Source: an uncultured Alphaproteobacteria bacterium (GTDB lineage Bacteria > Pseudomonadota > Alphaproteobacteria > RF32 > CAG-239). Taken from it: a DNA stretch of 40,687 nucleotides. The notes under the pieces were generated by a model. The model saw only the letters and a program-made list of their open reading frames with translations, was not told the DNA's origin and did not search any database. The position numbers and the translations under genes were made by a program. This document shows, in pieces, positions 24,885 through 30,291 of this stretch. How positions within the stretch are numbered: position 1 is the stretch's first letter; the number at the start of each line of letters is the position of its first letter. The stretch lies in the NCBI GenBank assembly GCA_944393225.1, contig CALXZK010000013.1, positions 1-40,687 of the forward strand, read 5' to 3'.

Positions 24885-24921
24885 AAAAATGCCAAGGAAA
24901 AAATTATTCCTTGGCATTTTT
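24885..24921 (-). terminator. strong hairpin, probable terminator of the ettA transcript
   Basis: A 15-bp perfect stem, AAAAATGCCAAGGAA (24885-24899) with TTCCTTGGCATTTTT (24907-24921), 7-nt loop. Five T at the stem base serve either strand. Together with the palindromic elements it lies in a 3' flank of about 350 nt downstream of ettA. Confidence 0.75.
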
Positions 24922-24930
24922 CAGATAAAA

Positions 24931-25006
24931 ACGTATGGATTTTTCGAGACGACGCTAAACCGCTCTAGTTCTCCATTATACGAATTTTCAAAAAATTCGG
25001 AGAATG
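24931..25006. repeat. partial palindromic element (type II right arm plus left terminus)
   Basis: Positions 24933-24988 match the right arm of E2: TATGGATTTTTCGAGACGAC, then CGCTAAACCGCTCTAGTT, then CCATTATACGAATTTT. It is followed by a left terminus AAAAAATTCGGAGAATGCG (24990-25008), and the two termini pair with each other as a short hairpin. The left arm and apex of this copy are missing. Confidence 0.7.
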
Positions 25007-25024
25007 CGACAAGTTTTCTCTAAC

Positions 25025-25144
25025 AAGGTTGTTATGTGAGAAAGATAATAAGATTTAAGGAAAATTGCGATTGAGTGTACATATTGGTACATGACTGAGC
25101 AATTTATCCGCAAAATCTGTATTAGATTTCCACAGAACAACCTT
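25025..25144. repeat. palindromic element E3 (type I stem, divergent termini)
   Basis: A 120-bp palindrome whose core is nearly the same as E1 (AATAAGATTTAAGGAAAATTG; CAATTTATCCGCAAAATCTG; apex TGTAC-ATATTG-GTACA at 25076-25091). The outer arms are unrelated to E1 yet self-complementary: AAGGTTGTTATGTG (25025-25038) with CACAGAACAACCTT (25131-25144). It lacks the TATAATGG terminus. It lies in the ettA 3' flank between two other copies. Confidence 0.8.
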
Positions 25145-25147
25145 TTC

Positions 25148-25273
25148 AAAAAATTCGGAGAATGCGGCGAGTAGTAGGCGCCGAGGGAAAAAGTACCGCA
25201 GCGTACATAGAGGTACGTAAGGAAACTTTTTACCCGATGGCAACACACTAATCGCCCATTATACGAATTTTTT
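25148..25273. repeat. palindromic element E4 (type III stem)
   Basis: A 126-bp palindrome. Termini are AAAAAATTCG (25148-25157) and CGAATTTTTT (25264-25273). The stem pairs GGCGAGTAGTAGGCGCCGAGG and AAAAAGT on the left with ACTTTTT, CCCGATGGC and CACTAATCGC on the right. The apex is CGTAC (25202-25206), 6 nt, GTACG (25213-25217). Its right end overlaps the ettA stop codon by 2 nt. Confidence 0.8.
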
Positions 25274-26951
25274 ACCTTTCGAGTTTCTTATACTTCAACC
25301 TATGCGGATTGCACGCATCATCACCAAGACGACGACGTTTGTCTTGCTCATAGTCATCAAAGTTACCTTCAAACCACTCAACGTGACCATCGCCTTCATA
25401 GGCAAGAATATGCGTTGCCAAACGGTCTAAGAACCAGCGGTCGTGGGAGGTTACCAATACGCACCCCGGATAAGCCATAATACCTTCTTCCAAAGAGCGG
25501 AGAGTATCCACATCCAAGTCGTTGGTCGGCTCGTCAAGTAGAATAACATTAGCGCCTTTTTTAAGCATTTTTGCCATGTGAACGCGGTTTCTTTCACCAC
25601 CCGAGAGTTGACCGACTTTCTTTTGTTGGTCGCCACCTTTGAAGTTGAATTGTCCGACATAAGCGCGAGACGGGATGGTCTTTTTGCCAAGCTCCATCAT
25701 ATCCAAACCATCGGAAATTTCTTCCCATACGGTTTTATTATCGCTCAGTTCATCACGTGTTTGGTCGACATAGCCCAAATCTACGGTTTCGCCGATTCGT
25801 ATTGTACCGGAATCCGGCTTTTCTTGTCCGGTAATCATACGGAACAAAGTGGTTTTACCGGCACCGTTCGGACCTATAATACCCACAATCGCACCCTTCG
25901 GAATTTTAAAAGACAAGTTATCAATCAATACTTTATCACCATAGGCTTTGCTGATATTTTCGGCTTCAATAACCAAATCACCCAAACGCTCATTCATCGG
26001 AATATTGATGTAGGCTTGCGTAATTTTATCTTTGGTTGCCGCATTCAACAACTCATCATAAGCCTTAATACGGGCTTTAGATTTTGCTTGTCGTGCTTTC
26101 GGATTTTTCTGAATCCATTCCAACTCATTAGCCAAAGTTTTTTGACGAGCATTTTCTTCACGAGCCTCTTGAGCCAAGCGTTTTTGTTTTTGTTCCAACC
26201 AAGAAGAATAGTTGCCTTCATAAGGAATACCTTGTCCACGGTCAAGTTCCAAAATCCAACCGGTAACATTATCCAAGAAATAGCGGTCGTGGGTAACCAT
26301 AACCACCGTTCCTTTATATTCTTGCAAGTGTTTTTCGAGCCATGCAACCGATTCGGCATCCAAGTGGTTGGTCGGCTCATCAAGGAGCAACATATCGGGC
26401 TTTTGCAACAACAAGCGGCAAAGAGCCACACGGCGTTTTTCACCACCGGAGAGTTTGGTAACATCTGCATCGGCAGGCGGACAACGTAAAGCATCCATGG
26501 CAATTTCAATGGTGCGTTCCAAATCCCAACCATTACAAGCATCAATTTTTTCTTGCAATTCAGCTTGTTCTTCGATGAGGGCATTCATTTCATCATCACT
26601 CATCGGTTCGGCAAACTTCATGGAAACTTCTTCAAAGCGTTTCAATAAATCTCTGGTTTCACCCAAGCCGTCCATAATGTTTTCCATCACATTTTTGCTT
26701 GGGTCGAGTTTAGGTTCTTGTTCCAAATAACCGACTTTAACGCCATCAGCCGCCCAAGCCTCACCGTTAAATTCTTTATCCACGCCGGCCATAATTTTCA
26801 ACAATGTAGATTTACCGGCACCGTTCACACCCAAAACACCGATTTTGGCACCAGGTAAAAAGGAAAGTGTGATACCCTTAAAAAGTTCTTTTCCTCCGGG
26901 GAAAACTTTGGTTAAATTTTGCATTACAAAAACGTACTGATACGCAGCCAT
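25272..26951 (-). CDS. ettA: EttA, energy-dependent translational throttle ABC-F ATPase
   Basis: EttA binds the ribosomal E site and gates the first elongation step according to ATP/ADP ratio. The 559-residue protein has two ABC domains. The first has [31 protein letters not shown] and [11 protein letters not shown]. The second has [31 protein letters not shown] and [10 protein letters not shown]. The linker carries the long charged arm ([20 protein letters not shown] and [20 protein letters not shown]) typical of EttA rather than other ABC-F members. No membrane segment is present. The ATG at 26951 is chosen (GGAG 6 nt upstream) over an earlier in-frame start at 26963. Promoter at 26984-27011. 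The stop overlaps palindromic element E4, and three copies fill its 3' flank. Confidence 0.95.
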   Translation of the reverse strand: MAAYQYVFVMQNLTKVFPGGKELFKGITLSFLPGAKIGVLGVNGAGKSTLLKIMAGVDKEFNGEAWAADGVKVGYLEQEPKLDPSKNVMENIMDGLGETRDLLKRFEEVSMKFAEPMSDDEMNALIEEQAELQEKIDACNGWDLERTIEIAMDALRCPPADADVTKLSGGEKRRVALCRLLLQKPDMLLLDEPTNHLDAESVAWLEKHLQEYKGTVVMVTHDRYFLDNVTGWILELDRGQGIPYEGNYSSWLEQKQKRLAQEAREENARQKTLANELEWIQKNPKARQAKSKARIKAYDELLNAATKDKITQAYINIPMNERLGDLVIEAENISKAYGDKVLIDNLSFKIPKGAIVGIIGPNGAGKTTLFRMITGQEKPDSGTIRIGETVDLGYVDQTRDELSDNKTVWEEISDGLDMMELGKKTIPSRAYVGQFNFKGGDQQKKVGQLSGGERNRVHMAKMLKKGANVILLDEPTNDLDVDTLRSLEEGIMAYPGCVLVTSHDRWFLDRLATHILAYEGDGHVEWFEGNFDDYEQDKRRRLGDDACNPHRLKYKKLER

Positions 26952-26983
26952 AACTTTCTCCATTTAAATATTAACTGGGGTTG

Positions 26984-27011
26984 AGTATATAGGTTAAAAC
27001 AAATTATGCAA
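26984..27011 (-). promoter_or_regulatory. sigma70-type promoter of ettA
   Basis: On the minus strand TTGCAT (27011-27006), a 16-nt spacer, TATACT (26989-26984), about 33 nt upstream of the ATG at 26951. It lies just past the stop of the secreted-protein gene, allowing independent expression. Confidence 0.5.
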
Positions 27012-27017
27012 GATTCT

Positions 27018-27656
27018 TTAGTAGCGTCTGCGGCGCGATAAATGACCGACGGAAGATTCTGGCTCAAAATTGTTAACAACGGGCTGAACCGTATTTTGCG
27101 GCGCATTTTGAACTTGCAACGGACGATTATTTTGCACATTGGCTTGCGGAGCATAGACTTGCGCCTTATCTCTGCCTTGTTGAACTTTATCTACGCTAGT
27201 CTGATAAACCTCGTTAAGGTTCTGTTGCAAATTATTATCCACGGCATATATTTTGGTGGCATCATACGGAGTCTTCGGCGTAATAATCTGTCCGTCCGGC
27301 ATTTTTAAAGTACCGTCTTCGTAAAGAACAATATTATATATATCTTGGTTATCAAACATCTGCAAAATTTCTCCACAGAGATAACCGCCGTCTTTGCGCT
27401 TTGCTAAAAATATATCGGCTTTGGCTGAATTATAAGCATACAACCCGTCTTGCAAAGCCTGACTGCTTGGTGCTTTGGTCAAAATAATGGCACGTGCCAA
27501 CATCTCAAACTGATCATATCTGGAAGATTGGCAAGCCAAACCTTGTCCGGCGACAATACCGAGTGTTCGGGCTTCTTCCAAGTAGCTGACTTGAGCCCAA
27601 AGCAATTGCGGATAAAAAGCAAAACACAACAAAAGAGCATAACCAAAGCGACGCAT
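27018..27656 (-). CDS. secreted protein of unknown function
   Basis: The precursor has 212 residues. A signal peptide is clear: MRRFGYALLLCFAFYPQLLW then AQ, with likely cleavage after WAQ or nearby. The mature part begins with a short domain carrying two Cys (GQGLACQSSRYDQFEMLARA and GGYLCGEILQMF), which may form a disulfide. A beta-rich stretch (YNIVLYEDGTLKMPDGQIIT) and a long Gln/Asn/Pro-rich low-complexity tail follow, ending in four Arg (RRRRY). The start at 27656 is chosen because GAGGA lies 5 nt upstream; frames from 27671 would place this site within the coding region. I do not recognise the family. It could be a periplasmic or outer-membrane-associated protein. Confidence 0.65.
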   Translation of the reverse strand: MRRFGYALLLCFAFYPQLLWAQVSYLEEARTLGIVAGQGLACQSSRYDQFEMLARAIILTKAPSSQALQDGLYAYNSAKADIFLAKRKDGGYLCGEILQMFDNQDIYNIVLYEDGTLKMPDGQIITPKTPYDATKIYAVDNNLQQNLNEVYQTSVDKVQQGRDKAQVYAPQANVQNNRPLQVQNAPQNTVQPVVNNFEPESSVGHLSRRRRY

Positions 27657-27759
27657 TATCTTCCTCATCACAGCGTTAAAAACAAGCGCAGTTTATAAGA
27701 AAAAGGAAGATATTGCAAAAGATATCTTACATTTTTACCAAGAATCTCCAAAAATAGGG

Positions 27760-27788
27760 TTGACAAAGACATCTTTTTAGCATAAGTT
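27760..27788 (+). promoter_or_regulatory. promoter of rpmJ
   Basis: A perfect -35, TTGACA (27760-27765), a 17-nt spacer and a weak -10 TAAGTT (27783-27788), about 30 nt before the rpmJ ATG. Confidence 0.55.
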
Positions 27789-27818
27789 GCGGTCAACTGT
27801 TTATGAAAAGGAAGAAAA

Positions 27819-27944
27819 ATGAAAGTTTACAGCTCATTGAAAACTAAAAAAGTTCGCGATAAAAACTGCAAAATCGTTCGTCGCAAAGGTCGCGTCTATG
27901 TTATCAATAAAAAGAACCCTAAACTCAAAGCTCGTCAGGGATAA
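27819..27944 (+). CDS. rpmJ: 50S ribosomal protein bL36
   Basis: A 41-residue small protein too short for most ORF calls. It begins [20 protein letters not shown] and continues with the diagnostic [21 protein letters not shown]. bL36 is a late-assembling component of the large subunit near the peptidyl-transferase region. This is the long form that lacks the zinc-binding cysteine set (only one Cys, residue 17), as usual in alphaproteobacteria. AAGGAAG precedes the ATG. It is monocistronic, with its own promoter (27760) and terminator (27974-28005), rather than part of the spc operon. Confidence 0.93.
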   Translation: MKVYSSLKTKKVRDKNCKIVRRKGRVYVINKKNPKLKARQG

Positions 27945-27973
27945 TTTATTGATTAGAAGTTTAGTTAAAGATT

Positions 27974-28005
27974 AAAGTTCGCTGGATTTAGGCGAACTTT
28001 TTTTA
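27974..28005 (+). terminator. intrinsic terminator of rpmJ
   Basis: Stem AAAGTTCGC (27974-27982) with GCGAACTTT (27992-28000), 9-nt loop, followed by more T. Confidence 0.88.
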
Positions 28006-28083
28006 TATTCAATAATCACTTGCAAAAAATTATATCATATCATACAATTAACAGACGCATTCCCCAAAAAATTCGGAGGCAAA

Positions 28084-28644
28084 ATGTGGGATTGGTCAAT
28101 AAAATCATCGGGCAGAAAAATACCCGAAAAAAAAGAACAAGTTAACTCCTATGATAGCGGAGTTAACGTCAATTTGTATGAAAACGCCTCTGAACAAAAC
28201 TTATCCTCCACCCAAATAAAACTTGATGTTGAGCAGTTGCTCCATACTTACAAGCTGAGCAAAATGCAATTGCGCATCGTGCACTATGCGCCCAAAACAT
28301 GGGAAGAAATGCGCCACATTTTTAACGAATATCAACGCAAGCGTTCTGCTTTTTTGAAAATGGTCGGCTATGGCGACAAAGATGAGCTTGAAGCAATTGG
28401 CTTGTCCCCTTCCGATATTGAATTGCTCAAAAAAGGAATCGCCCCCGAAAACTATAATACCCATTTAAAAATTCCATTTGATTTTGGCGGTGATACCGAT
28501 TTTGAAAATTTTAGTTTGCTACGCACGCACCATATTCACTCCAACATTCACCGCGTGATTGATTATCAAATTGCCAATGGCTTTTTATTAAAAGAAAAAT
28601 TTATCTATCTACCTTATTTTGACGGGAGATTTTATTATGATTAA
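28084..28644 (+). CDS. putative HNH-fold nuclease (toxin-type)
   Basis: The protein has 186 residues and no signal peptide. The C-terminal part reads as an HNH/endonuclease VII-type motif: His127 in THLKIPFDFGG (H-x-x-x-P with a GG four residues on), Asn142 in FENFSLL, then His150, His152 and His156 in THHIHSNIHRVIDYQ. The H...P...GG...N...H-x3-H spacing matches nuclease domains common in polymorphic toxins. The first 45 residues look disordered; a helical segment (about 45-120) connects them. No trafficking domain is present, so it may be a stand-alone effector or the toxin part of a degenerate locus. GGAGG lies 4 nt before the ATG. The next gene overlaps by 8 nt and encodes a SUKH-type protein, the classical immunity partner of such nucleases. 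Confidence 0.6.
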   Translation: MWDWSIKSSGRKIPEKKEQVNSYDSGVNVNLYENASEQNLSSTQIKLDVEQLLHTYKLSKMQLRIVHYAPKTWEEMRHIFNEYQRKRSAFLKMVGYGDKDELEAIGLSPSDIELLKKGIAPENYNTHLKIPFDFGGDTDFENFSLLRTHHIHSNIHRVIDYQIANGFLLKEKFIYLPYFDGRFYYD

Positions 28645-29116
28645 GTATTTTGAACAGATAAAAAAATTTCCCGATTGCATCACTTTTACACCATGCTCCG
28701 AAGGCGAAATATCCAAAGCCAGCTCGCTATTGGCTGCCAGCGGTTTTTGCGCCCTCCCCGAAGAATATAAAGAATTTTTAAGATTGTCTGATGGTCTGTC
28801 TTACAACGGGGTAGAATTTTTTGGCATTCAAAACCACAATCGAACACTCAAGAAATATACTTTTCCTGATATTGCCGCCTCCACTTTTCACTACAAAGGC
28901 TATGCTTTTTTCAAACGCAAACTGGTATTGGGTCGCATTTCCGAAGCGCTTATTTGTTATGATAAAAATTCTGATGACTACATTATTGTAGATAGAGTAA
29001 GCCTCCGCCCTCTAAACGGTGGCAAGACATTGGCCGATTTATTCAAAATTTTCTTAAACATCTTTGCTTTGTCCGACAACAATAAAAATATTGACAACGA
29101 TAACGTAACTCAATAA
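28637..29116 (+). CDS. SUKH/SMI1-KNR4 family protein, probable immunity protein
   Basis: The protein has 159 residues. The SUKH-domain core is evident: an N-terminal helix, then ISKASSLLAASGFCALPEEY, KEFLRLSDGLSYNGVEFFGI (the LP-x-x-Y-x-x-F-L-x-x-x-N/D-G pattern of SMI1/KNR4), followed by strands LVLGRISEALICYDKNSDDY and IIVDRVSLRPL. SUKH proteins are the commonest immunity proteins for nuclease toxins, and the upstream overlapping gene is a putative HNH nuclease. The ATG at 28637 is chosen because GGGAG lies 8 nt upstream; it overlaps the upstream stop by 8 nt, implying coupled translation. It is probably cytosolic. YrhA-like housekeeping members of the family exist, so the immunity role is inferred from context. 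Confidence 0.75.
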   Translation: MIKYFEQIKKFPDCITFTPCSEGEISKASSLLAASGFCALPEEYKEFLRLSDGLSYNGVEFFGIQNHNRTLKKYTFPDIAASTFHYKGYAFFKRKLVLGRISEALICYDKNSDDYIIVDRVSLRPLNGGKTLADLFKIFLNIFALSDNNKNIDNDNVTQ

Positions 29117-29128
29117 ATTTAGCGCGAA

Positions 29129-29156
29129 TTAATCTTATTTTACCAATCATTATAAT
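29129..29156 (+). promoter_or_regulatory. promoter of the YcgN-family gene
   Basis: A perfect -10, TATAAT (29151-29156), with only a weak -35 (TTAATC, 29129-29134, 16-nt spacing). Downstream, CCGCA (29163-29167) and TGCGG (29178-29182) can form a small hairpin just before the start codon. Confidence 0.45.
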
Positions 29157-29193
29157 CAAAGTCCGCAAAGTAAAGTATGCGGCATATATCATT

Positions 29194-29622
29194 ATGGAAA
29201 AAGAATTTTGGAAAAAGAAAAAACTGTATCAATTATCCGCTGAAGAATGGGATGCTTTATGTGACCATTGCGGAAAATGTTGTCTGATTAAGCAAAATTT
29301 TCGTGGCCATACCGTATTTACGAATTTTCATTGTAAACATCTCAATCTGGCTAACTGTCAGTGCAAAATTTATGAAAGAAGATTAGAAGAAAAAGACTGC
29401 CTGAAAGTAAACTTAACTTTGGTTGCTTCGCAATCAAATCTGCTACCGGACACTTGCGCTTATAAGCGTCTGTTTCAAGGACAGGATTTACCGGAATGGC
29501 ATCCGTTAATTACGGGAACATTTCAAAGCGTAATAGACAGTAAAAATGCCGTAAGTTGTTTAGGACCGATTTCTGAAGAATTTTCAGCATTTGTAAAACC
29601 ACAAATTTCAGATATAATATAA
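29194..29622 (+). CDS. YcgN/UPF0260-family cysteine-cluster protein
   Basis: The 142-residue protein matches the YcgN family (CxxCxxCC zinc- or iron-binding cluster proteins). The signature Cys cluster is LCDHCGKCCL near residues 22-31, followed by further Cys in FHCKHLNLANCQCKIYERRL and KDCLKV. The family ending is LLPDTCAYKRLFQGQDLPEW and HPLITG. The biochemical function is unknown. The start ATGGAAAAAG follows an AT-rich stretch without a Shine-Dalgarno, like the orphan genes of this window. It is monocistronic, with its own promoter and terminator (29647-29682), and unrelated to the toxin-immunity pair upstream. Confidence 0.85.
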   Translation: MEKEFWKKKKLYQLSAEEWDALCDHCGKCCLIKQNFRGHTVFTNFHCKHLNLANCQCKIYERRLEEKDCLKVNLTLVASQSNLLPDTCAYKRLFQGQDLPEWHPLITGTFQSVIDSKNAVSCLGPISEEFSAFVKPQISDII

Positions 29623-29646
29623 AAAACTGAAACTTTCTTTTTAGAC

Positions 29647-29682
29647 CAAAACAGCCCTCTGTGACAGAGCGCTGTTTTTTTA
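29647..29682 (+). terminator. intrinsic terminator of the YcgN-family gene
   Basis: Composite stem ACAGC with GCTGT and CTCTG with CAGAG around a TGA loop, flanked by A and followed by seven T. Confidence 0.85.
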
Positions 29683-29701
29683 TTTTAAATTTTATTCAAA
29701 T

Positions 29702-29817
29702 AAAAAACACTTACGAGCCAGACGAACCTCGGTTCGAGCCTCATTTGCTTGAACGACATACAAAAAAAGCACCTCACTTGAGGTGCTTATCTTAAATCTG
29801 GGGCGAACGATGAGGCT
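29702..29817. repeat. 116-bp direct repeat, copy 1 (tRNA-His 3' end plus terminator)
   Basis: Matches 29948-30063 with one mismatch (29777 versus 30023, in the terminator loop). It contains the last 20 nt of tRNA-His (complement of 29799-29817), the tRNA terminator stem (29767-29788), and about 60 nt beyond, including GGTTCGAGCCTCAT on the plus strand, which repeats the tRNA T-arm sequence in the opposite orientation. Confidence 0.9.
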
Positions 29818-29947
29818 GGAGGAAAGAAAAATCTTCAGTGAAGATTTTTCTGACGACAGGCGCAGATTTGTTAGCTTTGAGAAAAGCGATAGCGCCTTCG
29901 ATAAAGTGTTACAAATCAAGTGACCGCAGCGAGTTAGTGCTTTTTCA
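29818..29947. other. 130-bp spacer between the repeats, rich in hairpins
   Basis: It holds a 12-bp perfect hairpin (29825-29836 with 29840-29851, arm AGAAAAATCTTC, loop AGT), followed by CTGACGAC, and a second pair GATTTGT (29865-29871) with ACAAATC (29911-29917). The GAAAAATC/GATTTTTC plus GACGAC pattern resembles the stem of palindromic element E2. A long open frame on the minus strand runs through here but reads tRNA and repeat sequence and is not a gene. Confidence 0.5.
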
Positions 29948-30063
29948 AAAAAACACTTACGAGCCAGACGAACCTCGGTTCGAGCCTCATTTGCTTGAAC
30001 GACATACAAAAAAAGCACCTCATTTGAGGTGCTTATCTTAAATCTGGGGCGAACGATGAGGCT
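29948..30063. repeat. 116-bp direct repeat, copy 2 (at the intact tRNA-His)
   Basis: Second copy of the repeat, 246 bp from the first. It overlaps the 3' 19 nt of the intact tRNA gene and extends through the terminator. Confidence 0.9.
30005..30034 (-). terminator. intrinsic terminator of tRNA-His
   Basis: Stem AAGCACCTCA (30013-30022) with TGAGGTGCTT (30025-30034), followed on the minus strand by seven T (30012-30006). The stem is the same as in the terminators at 19625 and 20126 on the other strand. Confidence 0.85.
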
Positions 30064-30121
30064 CGAACTCACGACAACCGGTACCACAAACCGGGGCTCT
30101 ACCAACTGAGCTACGTTCGCC
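30045..30121 (-). tRNA. tRNA-His (anticodon GTG)
   Basis: A full cloverleaf on the minus strand. Acceptor stem GCGAACG/CGTTCGC with an encoded extra G at -1 (30121) opposite discriminator C73, and an encoded CCA (30047-30045). D-arm GCTC-AGTTGGTA-GAGC. Anticodon stem CCGGT/ACCGG around TTGTGGT, anticodon GTG. T-arm GTGAG-TTCGAGC-CTCAT region. G-1:C73 is the canonical histidine identity element. Promoter at 30141-30169 and terminator directly downstream; transcribed as a single tRNA. Confidence 0.95.
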
Positions 30122-30140
30122 ATCAGCCTTCCGAGCTAGA

Positions 30141-30169
30141 TTTTTACAAACAAACAAACATAAAGTCAA
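30141..30169 (-). promoter_or_regulatory. promoter of tRNA-His
   Basis: On the minus strand TTGACT (30169-30164), 17-nt spacer, TAAAAA (30146-30141), about 20 nt upstream of the mature tRNA end. Confidence 0.55.
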
Positions 30170-30236
30170 GCAAAAAAAACTTTAAAATTTTTGTTTTCTG
30201 CATAAAAAAATTAAGAATTTATTTTACTTTTAAGCG

Positions 30237-30267
30237 TAGATTGGAGAGTAAAGATATTTCCAATCTA
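30237..30267 (+). promoter_or_regulatory. inverted repeat ahead of the carboxypeptidase gene
   Basis: Perfect 9-bp arms TAGATTGGA (30237-30245) and TCCAATCTA (30259-30267) with a 13-nt centre, 25 nt before the ATG. No T run follows, so it is not a terminator; it may be an operator or a 5' UTR hairpin. Confidence 0.4.
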
Positions 30268-30291
30268 TATTTTATTAGGATTTCAAAGAAA

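Noticed and set aside
24988..25248. Minus-strand frames of 63 and 86 residues
   Set aside because: They lie wholly inside the palindromic elements downstream of ettA and have no ribosome-binding site or recognisable protein sequence.
17474..25273. CRISPR array
   Set aside because: The repeated sequences are palindromic, 120 bp and irregularly placed, with no short direct repeats at regular spacing and no cas genes.
17588..25273. MITE or insertion sequence with fixed terminal repeats
   Set aside because: Outer arms differ between loci and no direct target duplication is visible, so a standard transposon-derived label is not supported; kept as an unclassified palindromic repeat.
27018..27671. 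Lipoprotein reading of the secreted protein signal
   Set aside because: The Cys in the signal region (LLLCFAF) is in the hydrophobic core, not at a lipobox followed by a mature domain; a signal peptidase I site after WAQ fits better.
29692..30123. 143-residue minus-strand open frame with an internal repeat
   Set aside because: It reads through tRNA-His, its terminator and the two copies of the 116-bp repeat. The apparent protein repeat is a translation of duplicated non-coding DNA.
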